Source: Pseudomonadales bacterium (GTDB lineage Bacteria > Pseudomonadota > Gammaproteobacteria > Pseudomonadales > Azotimanducaceae). From it: 40,307 nt of DNA. Below are positions 7,524 through 16,308 of the stretch, one piece after another; positions within the stretch are counted from its first letter, which is position 1; every line of letters begins with the position of its first letter. The notes below the pieces were generated by a model that was given only the letters and a program-made list of their open reading frames with translations, searched no databases and was not told the origin of the DNA. Location of the stretch: the NCBI GenBank assembly GCA_030749725.1, contig JASMJM010000103.1, positions 1 through 40,307 of the forward strand. The letters are read 5' to 3'. The position numbers were made by a program, and so were the translations under genes.

Positions 7524-9959
7524 TTATTCCAGCACGCCTGCGACCAATAACTCCCCCGTTTTTTGATCGTCGTATCCAAGCACTTCGTTGAGGACATACA
7601 TCATGTCTCTATTGAAAGTAGGTGCGCTGGTGTCGACCGATACGGGCGAACGCGACAGGTGCATACGCGGGCCCTCGATTACCGTCTCGCCACCTTCCTG
7701 GTGTGGTAGCGTAATGAAGTGTCCGAGATGCAGCAGTTGCGGGTCGCATACCAGTTCCGGACTGTTTTGTACGACCGACGCTGGTACGCCTGCTGCCTGT
7801 AACCTGGCTTCTAGGCTTGGGCCGTTCTCGGTGGCGGTATATGCGCTGATGCACTGGTCCAGTTCGGCTTGATGCACAAGCCTACCCTCTACTGTGGCCA
7901 GTTCACTCGTACTGAAATCAAGATCGGGAATGACGCCGCACAGTGCTCGCCAGTGAGCATCACTTTCGCATGCAATGGCGATGTGCCGGTCGTCACCTGA
8001 AGTTGGATACACGCCATGTGGTGCAAGATAAGGATCTGCATTTCCGAGCCGCGACTGAACGTTGCCGTTTGCTGTAAAGTCCAGAATCGCCGGCGTTAGA
8101 AAATGCATGGCAGCTTCAGCCTGCGCCATATCGATGTGCTGTGCCTCGCCGGTGCGACGGAAGTGATCATAAGCTGCCAACACTGCAGCTGCATTGTAGC
8201 GTGGCGCGATATAGTCGGTGTAAGCGCCAAAAGGGCCGGCGGGTTCCCGGTCCGGCCAACCGGTAATCTCGTAGAAGCCAGTGACAGCCGCAGCGAGATT
8301 GCCATATCCAGCGAACATGGACAAAGGACCGGTCTGCCCCATAAGACAAGTGCTCAGCATAATGATATCAGGGTTGATTTCGGACAAGGTGGAGTAGTCC
8401 AGGCCAAAGGCTTTCATGGCACGTGGGGAGAAGGATTCAGTAATCACGTCAGCCCAGCGCACCAGGTCGAGGATCACCTCCCTTCCTTCGGGCTTGGTCA
8501 GATCCAGAGACAGCATACGTTTGCCCGCGTTGGTCGTGTGAAATATCGCTGATTTTTCAGATGACGCGTCCCCGTCGATAAAAGGACGGATGGTACGGCA
8601 TACATCCAGACGGCTGGAGGATTCCACCCTGATCACGGTAGCACCGAAATCAGCCAGCATCCGCGTTGCGCCCGGCCCGGCCAGCGCCCACATCAAGTCC
8701 AACACTTTCAGGCCCGCCAATGGCCCATCACCGACGCTGCCCGCAGCTTTCACCCGTACCGGTTCCAGGGTCTCGAGCTCCTTGAGAACTTCCTCGTTGT
8801 GTTCACCGATGCGCGGTGGGCGACTTCGCCTGGCGAGTGGGGTGGCACTGAACTTGGCGAAAGGTCCGGGGTAGCGTATGTCGGCGGCGGGGCCTTCGCC
8901 TTCGGGCCGCAGAAAGTACTCGCGTGCAGCAAACTGCTCACTATTGACGACATCTTCGATGGTCGTCATGGGCGCCAACAACAGACGTCTGTCGAGTGCG
9001 GCCTGAAGTAATTCTACCTTGGTCTTGGATGCCGTGCAGGCTGCCACGCAGTCCTTCACCCGTTCAAATTCTTCCAGTGGCTCTTCTCCGCTCAAGATCT
9101 GCATGCCGTATTCGACCCAGTCCTTGTCCCGTGTCGCTGCATCGCAGAAACCTTCTTCAAAAACGAACTCCATCAACCGTCGGGTGGCTGGGCCCAACGT
9201 GGCGCCAAAATAGTGCGTTATGGATACGTGTCCGTCCGACGCCGGGAAAGTCAGACGGAGTCTGAGATTCCCGAGTTTGGCACCACCGGCAGCACGTTCC
9301 GCTGTATCTTCGTTGATCGCTGCACACAGGATATTGCCTTGGGTCGCCAGGGCCAGCGTCTGCTGCGCCGACACATCCACATGCTGACCCATACCGGATT
9401 GGTGTCGCTCAACGAGAGCCACCAAAGCACCTACCGCCGCCTCGGCGGATGCGTGATTCCAGGCCTGTGGCACGGATACGCGAACCGGCGGGCGATCATC
9501 ATCACCGGTGATCGCCAACGGACCCCCACTCGCGACCAGGGTGATGTCCGAAGCGACCCAGTTCGATTTTGGGCCGGTGCTACCGTATGGCGTTATGCTG
9601 ACATGGATCAGAGCCGGATTATGTTCCTGCAGGTGTTCATAGCCGATATCACGGGCGCTCATGCTGCCCACCGGTTCCGCTTCAATTAGAAAATCCGCGC
9701 GCGCCACAAGCTTGAGAAACACTTCACGATCTGCATCTATATCGAGTTCAATGCTGCGCTTGCCGCGGGCATATCCCCACCAACTGAGGGAGTGTTCCGC
9801 ATCTTCGCGATTGTCAAAGAAAGGGCCGATCAGACGACCAGTCGCGCCCCCGGGGGGTTCCACCTGAATAACGTCTGCCCCCAAATCACCGAGAATCTGT
9901 GCGCACAGAGTGCCGTGACGATGGGTCAGGTCCAGGACCCGGTATGGATGCAGCAGCAT
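7524..9959 (-). CDS. Class III (CaiB/BaiF-type) CoA-transferase with two tandem domains
   Basis: An 811-residue protein made of two full class III CoA-transferase domains, about 1-395 and 412-811, where ordinary family members are one domain of about 400 residues. Domain openings are YRVLDLT...LGDLGADVIQVEPP and LKVLDLM...LADFGATVIRVE. The catalytic aspartate that carries the acyl group is present in the second domain (Asp582 in GAYTDYIAPRYN). The aligned position in the first domain is Trp167 (PQAWNHAS), so that half is probably inactive. Tandem architecture with the active Asp in the second half is known from DddD. Nothing else here points to DMSP metabolism. GGAGGAG precedes the start codon. 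Confidence 0.9.
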   Translation of the reverse strand: MLLHPYRVLDLTHRHGTLCAQILGDLGADVIQVEPPGGATGRLIGPFFDNREDAEHSLSWWGYARGKRSIELDIDADREVFLKLVARADFLIEAEPVGSMSARDIGYEHLQEHNPALIHVSITPYGSTGPKSNWVASDITLVASGGPLAITGDDDRPPVRVSVPQAWNHASAEAAVGALVALVERHQSGMGQHVDVSAQQTLALATQGNILCAAINEDTAERAAGGAKLGNLRLRLTFPASDGHVSITHYFGATLGPATRRLMEFVFEEGFCDAATRDKDWVEYGMQILSGEEPLEEFERVKDCVAACTASKTKVELLQAALDRRLLLAPMTTIEDVVNSEQFAAREYFLRPEGEGPAADIRYPGPFAKFSATPLARRSRPPRIGEHNEEVLKELETLEPVRVKAAGSVGDGPLAGLKVLDLMWALAGPGATRMLADFGATVIRVESSSRLDVCRTIRPFIDGDASSEKSAIFHTTNAGKRMLSLDLTKPEGREVILDLVRWADVITESFSPRAMKAFGLDYSTLSEINPDIIMLSTCLMGQTGPLSMFAGYGNLAAAVTGFYEITGWPDREPAGPFGAYTDYIAPRYNAAAVLAAYDHFRRTGEAQHIDMAQAEAAMHFLTPAILDFTANGNVQSRLGNADPYLAPHGVYPTSGDDRHIAIACESDAHWRALCGVIPDLDFSTSELATVEGRLVHQAELDQCISAYTATENGPSLEARLQAAGVPASVVQNSPELVCDPQLLHLGHFITLPHQEGGETVIEGPRMHLSRSPVSVDTSAPTFNRDMMYVLNEVLGYDDQKTGELLVAGVLE

Positions 9960-10178
9960 GGTAATCGTCTCCTCCCCACATCAGTCCAGGATAACTGCGC
10001 GCCAGCCGTTTGTTGTACCCTGATTCGTGTGGTTGTGGGGTTCTTCTTAGTGGCTTGTGGGAACCGACGTCACATTTGCGCACCTTAACAGGTTGGGGGA
10101 ATAAGTAGAACTGACCACATTCTTGCGGCGTAGCAACATACAGCGTTGTGTAAGGGCCGAACCACGCTGGTCATCTAC

Positions 10179-10943
10179 TTACTCGGCTGGTCGATAGACC
10201 AGCTCCAGCTCGGCTTTGTCAAAATCCGCCAGCCAGATGGTGTTGCCATCACGATCGGCTTTCTCGACCACCACAGAGGAATTGGCATCCCGCGGATCAT
10301 ATTCGTGGCAGATTACAGCTTCATCGCCGACACGAGGGGCACGACTTACTCCTTCGGTTCCTTCATATTCATCAACCTGGTCGCCCAACGAAATCACACG
10401 GACCCGATCGTACTCCTGCAGTGTTGTGCTTGCAGTGAATGATCTGACAGATTCATCAGACTCGTCTGGGCTGGCAGTATCGAGAGAGCTCGCTTCCGGA
10501 CTCTGCTCGTGGTCACTTGCCGGTCGATCAGTATCGAGAGAACCACTCTCTGGACTGAGGGTCTGTTCGTCTCTTAGCTCGGCGACTGCATCAGTTGAAG
10601 ACTCGAATGTCGAACGGTCATGTTTCAATTCTGAATAGATTGCCAGAGATAGCTTTCCTGAAATCATACCTACAAGCGCGGAGAAAATGGCTTGCGTCCA
10701 AACACCCTCAATGGGCAGCCAATAGAATACGATTGCACTCAGTACAACCATCACCATTGAGGTGATTATCGCATCTCCCAGGTTGTCACCGCCGATTCCT
10801 GCAATCGTGGCACCTACCACAACGACCGAAACGATGGCGATAGGGGAGAAGATGGTCGGGCTCAGAGCGTAAACTACCGCAATGCCTAGGGCGTAGGCGA
10901 TGATGTAGGCAAGCACTTCAGGAATCGGCACCTTCATGGGCAA
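10179..10943 (-). CDS. Membrane protein with four TM helices, acidic repeat linker and C-terminal beta domain
   Basis: A 254-residue protein. Four predicted membrane helices lie at about 9-28, 33-50, 57-76 and 83-103. A Ser/Asp/Glu-rich linker follows (about 108-165) with an 18-residue degenerate repeat (ESGSLDTDRP / EASSLDTASP). The C-terminal domain of about 75 residues (YDRVRVISLGDQVDEYEGT, then RVGDEAVICHEYDP and IWLADFDKAELELV) looks like a small SH3-like beta barrel of the kind seen in short conserved proteins. No catalytic motif is visible. It stands alone, with 62 bases separating its start from the end of the transporter operon. Confidence 0.7.
   Translation of the reverse strand: MPMKVPIPEVLAYIIAYALGIAVVYALSPTIFSPIAIVSVVVVGATIAGIGGDNLGDAIITSMVMVVLSAIVFYWLPIEGVWTQAIFSALVGMISGKLSLAIYSELKHDRSTFESSTDAVAELRDEQTLSPESGSLDTDRPASDHEQSPEASSLDTASPDESDESVRSFTASTTLQEYDRVRVISLGDQVDEYEGTEGVSRAPRVGDEAVICHEYDPRDANSSVVVEKADRDGNTIWLADFDKAELELVYRPAE
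10475..10541. repeat. Degenerate 54-bp direct repeat in the linker of the membrane protein
   Basis: The 13-mer CAGTATCGAGAGA occurs at 10475-10487 and again at 10529-10541, a 54-base (18-codon) period. The flanking bases stay partly similar (TTCCGGACT versus CTCTGGACT). The repeat lies inside the coding region and encodes the SLDT units. Confidence 0.7.
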
Positions 10944-11006
10944 CTTCCGGTTACTGGCAGTAGTGAGTGTGTGATTCGAGGAACATGAGCCTTCGACTAT
11001 CCTCTT

Positions 11007-11957
11007 TCACGAGGCAGAGTCAACCAGGTGGCAGGCAGCTTTGTGAATGGGTGCAACCATGTGTTCCAGAGGCGCTATGGATCGACAGGTTTCAATTGCA
11101 TCCGGACAACGCGGATGGAATCGACAGCCTGATGGCATTTCAAGTGCACTGGCGATCTCACCCGTTACATGACCCCTGGCACGGGGAAAGGTTGGATCGG
11201 GCCTGGGCACAGCGGCAAGCAACGCTTGCGTGTACGGATGACGAGGATCGCTAAAAAGGGTCTCGCTGTTACCCCACTCCACAATCTGACCCAGGTACAT
11301 GACCGCAACAACATCGCTCATGTGCTCCACCAGAGCAAGGTCATGTGCAATCACGAGATAGGTCAAGTGCAGTTCAGACTGGATATCCTGCAACAGGTTG
11401 AGAATCTGGGCACGAATGGAGACATCCAAGGCGGAAATCGGTTCGTCCAGGACGATCAGCGCGGGCCTAAGAATCAACGCCCGCGCGATGGCAATCCGTT
11501 GGCGCTGACCACCGGAAAATTCATGGGGATAGAGCTTTGCCGCCTGGCTGGGCAGCCCTACCATGGTGAGTGCAGCATCGATCCTGGCTGACAATTCGCG
11601 CCGGGGCACTCCGTGGGCCTTGAGTGGTTCCCCAACGATGGCGCCGACACGAAGTCTTGGATTCAGTGAGCTGTAGGGATCCTGGAAAACGGCCTGTACC
11701 TGGGCTCTGAATCGTTTCAGTGCGTGCCCCTGCAAGTGATGCACGTCTTCGCCATCGAAACGGATGGCTCCGCCGGTCAGGGGTTCGAGCCTCAGTATCA
11801 ACCGGGCAAGCGTGCTCTTGCCACATCCCGACTCACCTACCAGGGCCATGGTCTGGCCCCGGTCGATGCTCAGGCTGACACCATCCACCGCCTTCACCAC
11901 TTGTCGCGAAGGCATGTCGAAATGACAGGTCGCATCCTCAATATCAAGCAGTGCCAT
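11007..11957 (-). CDS. Peptide ABC transporter ATP-binding protein, OppF/DppF type
   Basis: A cytoplasmic ATPase of about 316 residues. Walker A is GESGCGKS at 41-48, the signature is FSGGQ at 147-151, and Walker B with the catalytic Glu is LIVLDEP at 167-173. The C-terminal oligopeptide/dipeptide extension carries [14 protein letters not shown], the cysteine-bearing segment typical of OppD/OppF-type subunits. It is the last gene of the operon. ATG at 11957 overlaps the upstream stop as TGATG, the same arrangement used earlier in the operon; GTG at 11960 is the alternative. It forms a heterodimer with the next ATPase to power uptake. Confidence 0.95.
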   Translation of the reverse strand: MALLDIEDATCHFDMPSRQVVKAVDGVSLSIDRGQTMALVGESGCGKSTLARLILRLEPLTGGAIRFDGEDVHHLQGHALKRFRAQVQAVFQDPYSSLNPRLRVGAIVGEPLKAHGVPRRELSARIDAALTMVGLPSQAAKLYPHEFSGGQRQRIAIARALILRPALIVLDEPISALDVSIRAQILNLLQDIQSELHLTYLVIAHDLALVEHMSDVVAVMYLGQIVEWGNSETLFSDPRHPYTQALLAAVPRPDPTFPRARGHVTGEIASALEMPSGCRFHPRCPDAIETCRSIAPLEHMVAPIHKAACHLVDSAS

Positions 11958-12931
11958 CACGCGTTCTCCAGCAACCAGCAGGAAGCCCGTTGGCCGTCAC
12001 CCAGATCGATGCTCGGCGGCGCTTGCTGCCGACAACGATCGGTAGCATGGGGACATCGAGGGTGGAACGCGCAGCCATCAGGCAACGATAGAGGATCGGG
12101 TGGCGTACCCTTGATGGATGACAATCTACTCTGTCGCGCACCTAGTTTAGGGAGTGATTCCAGCAAACCCTGGGTATAGGGATGCGCGGGATTTGCATAC
12201 AGCGTTCTAACGTCGGCGCTTTCCACTATCTGCCCGGCATACATGACGGCAATACGATGACAGAGGCTTGCCGCAACGCCCAGATCGTGGGTCACGAATA
12301 GAAGGCCTGCACCGGTCTCCGCCTGGATGCTTTCGATCAAATCCATGAACTGTACCTGGATCGTCACGTCCAGCGCACTTGTGGGCTCGTCAGCGATCAA
12401 GAGTCGCGGTTTGCAGGCAATCGCCATCGCGGCAACTACTCGCTGACGCATGCCGCCACTGAACTGATGGGGATAATTGCCGGCACGTTCTGTAGCAGAC
12501 GGCACACGCACGCGGGCCAGTTCATCGATGGCCAGATCCATCGCCGACCTGCCACGGGCAAGACCGTGAGCACGGATGGGGGCGGCTACCTGACTGCCCA
12601 CTGTAAACACAGGGTTAAGCGATGACATCGGGTCCTGGGAAATCATGGCAATCTTACGGCCACGAATCTCTGATGCAAGCGTACGCTCTGACAGTCCGAC
12701 CAGCTCCACCCCGTCCAACCTGATGGAACCTGCGACGATACGCCCGGCGGGCCTCGGCGGCAGACCGAGGATCGATAGTCCGGTCACCGTTTTGCCGCTG
12801 CCTGATTCACCGATCAGTCCAAGGGTTTCGCCTGCTGCCAGTGCAAAACTAACTCCATCGACCGCTTTGACTACGCCGCGCTTTAGGAAAAAGTGCGTCT
12901 TCAGTCCATCGACCGACAGTAATTTGTCCAT
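11957..12931 (-). CDS. Peptide ABC transporter ATP-binding protein, OppD/DppD type
   Basis: About 324 residues from the ATG at 12931, which overlaps the upstream permease stop as TGATG. The frame is open 36 codons further, but that part lies inside the permease gene. Walker A is GESGSGKT at 41-48, the signature FSGGM at 157-161 and Walker B LLIADEP at 177-183. The C-terminus has the family extension with FHPRCPHATDRC. It pairs with the OppF-type subunit encoded next. Confidence 0.95.
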   Translation of the reverse strand: MDKLLSVDGLKTHFFLKRGVVKAVDGVSFALAAGETLGLIGESGSGKTVTGLSILGLPPRPAGRIVAGSIRLDGVELVGLSERTLASEIRGRKIAMISQDPMSSLNPVFTVGSQVAAPIRAHGLARGRSAMDLAIDELARVRVPSATERAGNYPHQFSGGMRQRVVAAMAIACKPRLLIADEPTSALDVTIQVQFMDLIESIQAETGAGLLFVTHDLGVAASLCHRIAVMYAGQIVESADVRTLYANPAHPYTQGLLESLPKLGARQSRLSSIKGTPPDPLSLPDGCAFHPRCPHATDRCRQQAPPSIDLGDGQRASCWLLENA

Positions 12932-13800
12932 CACAATTGCCGCCGCACCGGATCGAACGTATCGCGCAGCCAGTCGCCCAAGATATTCGAGGCAAGGCAC
13001 GAAGCCATTATGGCAATTCCTGGAATCGTGATGAGCCACCAGGCCACTTCAATGAAATTTCTGCCGTCCGACAGCATCCCTCCCCAGGATACCTGTGGCG
13101 GCTGAATACCAAGCCCGAGGAAACTCAGGCCCGCTTCAAAAACGATCACGCTGCCGAATTGCAGGGTCGCAAGCACCAGCATGGTGTTGAGGATATTCGG
13201 CGTCAGGTGGCGTATAAAGATGATGGGCGTTGATACACCTGCAACTTTCGCCAAGGCGATGAAGTCGCGCTCCCGCAAACTCAGCACTTCGCCGCGAACG
13301 ATGCGTGCGTACCAGGTCCAGTACGTCATGACGATCACTAGGATGACCATTCCCTCGCCAGGCGGCAGGACCGAGGCAAACAACAGAGCCAAGGGGAGAG
13401 AAGGAACGGACATCTGTACATCGATAAGTCTTGAAATTATCGAATCCGGAACGCCACCGAAGTATCCGGCGATCATGCCTAGGGCAGCGCCAATTCCGCC
13501 GGACAGCAGAATGGCGTAGGCGGCTATCACCACTGACACGCGGGCCCCGGCAATGATTCGGCTCAGTATGTCGCGCCCAAGGTTGTCGGTACCCAGTAAG
13601 AAACCACTTTCACCGCCCTCTTCCCAAGCGGGCGGCGTCATCGCGTCACGCAGAGAGATGGCGTCGGCTGCATGGGGCGCAAGCCAGGGGCCAAACGCCG
13701 CACACACGACGACAATCGTCAACACAGTTGCTGCGATAAATGGAAAGCCGCTTTGGCCTTCGGTCGTCGTGATCTCGGCATCGCGCGTGATATCAGTCAT
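12931..13800 (-). CDS. Peptide ABC transporter permease, OppC/DppC type
   Basis: A 289-residue inner-membrane subunit. The N-terminal membrane helix (FIAATVLTIVVVCAAFGPWL) precedes the periplasmic LGTDNLGRDILSR motif characteristic of OppC/DppC. Further helices contain the EAA-type coupling segment around ALAKVAGVSTPIIFIRHLTPN, and the region near EAGLSFLGLGIQPPQVSWG is a family hallmark. It overlaps the upstream permease gene by 8 bases and the downstream ATPase gene by 1 base, showing translational coupling. Confidence 0.95.
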   Translation of the reverse strand: MTDITRDAEITTTEGQSGFPFIAATVLTIVVVCAAFGPWLAPHAADAISLRDAMTPPAWEEGGESGFLLGTDNLGRDILSRIIAGARVSVVIAAYAILLSGGIGAALGMIAGYFGGVPDSIISRLIDVQMSVPSLPLALLFASVLPPGEGMVILVIVMTYWTWYARIVRGEVLSLRERDFIALAKVAGVSTPIIFIRHLTPNILNTMLVLATLQFGSVIVFEAGLSFLGLGIQPPQVSWGGMLSDGRNFIEVAWWLITIPGIAIMASCLASNILGDWLRDTFDPVRRQL

Positions 13801-14710
13801 GGCGGATCCTGGGATCGATAAAGCCGTAACTGAGATCGACGATCAGGTTTACCACCACGAAGACCACCGAGGCGAGCACCACCCCCGCCTGCACCACCGG
13901 AAAGTCCCGGGCAAATACCGCTTCGACTACCGTGCGCCCGACACCCGGCCAGGCGAAAACGACCTCGATCACGAACGCGCCGCCAAGCATATTGGCAAAG
14001 TACACGCCAATCATAGTAACGAGTGGAACCGCTGCATTGCGCAGCGCATAACGCCAAATAATCAGTCTTTCAGGAATGCCGACAGCACGTTCCATCCTGA
14101 TATAGTCACTTTCCAGAATGTCGAGCATCGACGAGCGCAGTGTGCGCGTCATGGCAGCGACGGGATACCAGCCAAGCGCAATGGCGGGTAATATGAGATG
14201 GGCCAACGTTCCCCGGCCATAAGCTGGCAACCATTGCAGTTTCACTGCTATGACGACGATCAACAGCAAACCCACCCAGAACCCGGGCATGGCCTGGCCG
14301 AGCATGGCAAACAGTTTAGCTGTGTTATCGATCCAGCCGCCCCGGTATGCCGCGGACAAGACGCCAAGGGGAACCGCTAGCAGAATCGCAAACACGAGTC
14401 CGGCCAGGGCAAGCTCCAGCGTAGCGGGCAATCGATCCAGCAGCAGTGACATAGCCGGCTGATTCCAAAGGTAGGAGTCGCCAAAGTCTCCACGCACGGC
14501 ATCGGAAAAGAACAGCCCGAACTGCACAACAAAGGGGCGATCGAGACCAAGCTCGACGCGCATGGCAGCAAAGTCCTCCTCAGTCGCGTCCATCGGTAAC
14601 AACAACGCGACCGGGTCGCCAGACAAACGCTGCGCAATGAAAACAATGAACAGAGCACCAACGATGGCGATTGCGCCTTGCCATAATCGTTTGTAGATAT
14701 ACTGCCGCAT
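13793..14710 (-). CDS. Peptide ABC transporter permease, OppB/DppB type
   Basis: A 305-residue inner-membrane subunit. The start MRQYIYKRLWQGAIAIVGAL and the segment VFIAQRLSGDP are typical of OppB/DppB. The cytoplasmic coupling region is near ILESDYIRMERAVGIPERLIIWRYALRN, followed by VFAWPGVGRTVVEAVFARDFP, a strongly conserved family block. It starts 7 bases after the binding-protein gene and overlaps the OppC-type gene. With the binding protein, second permease and two ATPases it completes a full importer. Confidence 0.95.
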   Translation of the reverse strand: MRQYIYKRLWQGAIAIVGALFIVFIAQRLSGDPVALLLPMDATEEDFAAMRVELGLDRPFVVQFGLFFSDAVRGDFGDSYLWNQPAMSLLLDRLPATLELALAGLVFAILLAVPLGVLSAAYRGGWIDNTAKLFAMLGQAMPGFWVGLLLIVVIAVKLQWLPAYGRGTLAHLILPAIALGWYPVAAMTRTLRSSMLDILESDYIRMERAVGIPERLIIWRYALRNAAVPLVTMIGVYFANMLGGAFVIEVVFAWPGVGRTVVEAVFARDFPVVQAGVVLASVVFVVVNLIVDLSYGFIDPRIRHD

Positions 14711-14717
14711 CTGCTGA

Positions 14718-16268
14718 TTACTCGCGGAGACCGATTTCTCTCATGGCACGCCAGAACGCACCGGGCCATGGCTTGAACTCGATCCTGTCGGACCAGGCAA
14801 ACGTGATCAGCGGCCTGTAGGTAGGTATGCCACCGGCAACACGTTCATGTTTCACCCTTGCTACTGCGCGGATAAGCTCCTCTTGCCTTTTCAAGTCCAT
14901 CGTTGTACGCAATTGTTTAATCATGTCATCGAGCTCCGGGTCCGAGTGGTAGGAATAGGTCCCCCAGCCATCGCCGGAAGTATGCACGTGTCCTGACCAT
15001 GCATCCGTTGGATCTCCGGGCAGTCCATGGCCCCACATGGTACTTACAATGCCATCCATCACCGGGCGCGCATTGACGCGTACAAGGTTGATCCATGCGC
15101 CGTATTCAAGTTGTACTATGCGGCAGCGGATGCCTACCACCCCGAGGTAAGCAAACATGGCTTCCCCCATCTCCTTGATGTAAGGCTCCCGTGGAGTTGT
15201 CAGGTTATAGCAGGGAACATTGATGCCCCGCTTGTAACCGGCAGCAGCGAGCAATTGTCGCGCCTTATCGGGATCGTACGGATACGGTTTGAGCGATGCC
15301 TCATAACCGATCGTTCCCGGGGCAAGCTGGGCAGTCCTGATGCCCTGCCCGTAGAGGATATATTCTATGATGGCATCAAAGTCCACGGCGTGGGCGATGG
15401 CAAGCCTTACCTTTACATTCGCTAACGGATTGGTTGGATCGATCGCGATCATCGCTATATAGAGATTGTTAGGTGCGGGTCTGGACGCTACCACAACGCC
15501 CGGTGTGGATTTGAATTCCTCCAACTGTGCCGGCGGCACGGCATCGATCCAGTCTACAGCACCTGTCTTGAATGCCGCTACACGCGTTGTATCTTCAGGG
15601 ATGATCTTGATGGTGAGACGTTTTGCTTTTGGTTTGAGGTCCTGATTCCAATAATCGTCAAAGCGTTCAACCACGAGTTCCTCCCGAGGCTTTCTGGATA
15701 CAAACTTCCAGGGCCCTGTTCCGATCGGGTGCGCCTGTACACCGTCGTCTCCAACAGCTTGATAATACTTGCGAGGAATCGCGAACAGATCCAGGTTCAG
15801 GGAAATCAACGATGCGTCTGGTTGACTTAGTATCATGTTGAAATGGTAGTCGTCGAGCACCTCGACGTCATCCACGTAGCGCAAACGTCCTGCCTGCCGC
15901 GATGCGGGATCGCTCTGCCGCTGGTATGCATACCTAAAATCGTGAGCGGTGAGTTCATCACCATTGTGAAATTTGACGCCGCGGCGTATCGACACGCTGA
16001 TGATGGTTTTCGCGCCCTGCTGTGTGACCTGCCACGCTTCAGCCAGCCAGTTCACCCGCTCGAGTTCAGGCGTTGTCCCCAGCAACTGTTCATAGAAGAG
16101 GCCAATAAAATAGCCATCCACGCCTGCAGAGGTACGGGTGGGATCAACCTGTGTTGGTTCGGCCCCGAACGCAACTGTGATGTGACCGCCATCCCCTTCC
16201 GCCAGGGATGATGCCACAAAGATCAGCGCCAGAGTGCCAAGCAGGATGAAGCATCCGTTATTTCTCAT
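14718..16268 (-). CDS. Extracellular solute-binding protein family 5 (peptide-type)
   Basis: A 516-residue periplasmic binding protein for the importer encoded downstream. The N-terminus has a signal peptide (CFILLGTLALIFVASSLAEG). Family 5 features are RRGVKFHNGDELTAHDFRYAY, PIGTGPWKF and the hinge region around VRLAIAHAVDFDAIIEY. The ligand cannot be read from sequence; peptides, opines, nickel complexes and sugars are all known for the family. GCAGGTAGGGC lies before the ATG. The permease gene begins 7 bases after its stop codon. Confidence 0.93.
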   Translation of the reverse strand: MRNNGCFILLGTLALIFVASSLAEGDGGHITVAFGAEPTQVDPTRTSAGVDGYFIGLFYEQLLGTTPELERVNWLAEAWQVTQQGAKTIISVSIRRGVKFHNGDELTAHDFRYAYQRQSDPASRQAGRLRYVDDVEVLDDYHFNMILSQPDASLISLNLDLFAIPRKYYQAVGDDGVQAHPIGTGPWKFVSRKPREELVVERFDDYWNQDLKPKAKRLTIKIIPEDTTRVAAFKTGAVDWIDAVPPAQLEEFKSTPGVVVASRPAPNNLYIAMIAIDPTNPLANVKVRLAIAHAVDFDAIIEYILYGQGIRTAQLAPGTIGYEASLKPYPYDPDKARQLLAAAGYKRGINVPCYNLTTPREPYIKEMGEAMFAYLGVVGIRCRIVQLEYGAWINLVRVNARPVMDGIVSTMWGHGLPGDPTDAWSGHVHTSGDGWGTYSYHSDPELDDMIKQLRTTMDLKRQEELIRAVARVKHERVAGGIPTYRPLITFAWSDRIEFKPWPGAFWRAMREIGLRE

Positions 16269-16308
16269 GCCCTACCTGCCGCATGGTGTCACATCGGGCC
16301 GCAGGAAT

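Noticed and set aside
7524-9959. Gene for DMSP cleavage (dddD)
   Set aside because: The tandem architecture agrees, but no dddB, dddC, dddT or dddR-like gene is adjacent, and the sequence match cannot be verified here.
12932-13039. 36-residue N-terminal extension of the OppD-type ATPase
   Set aside because: It lies within the permease gene, and the TGATG overlap at 12931 gives the standard operon start.
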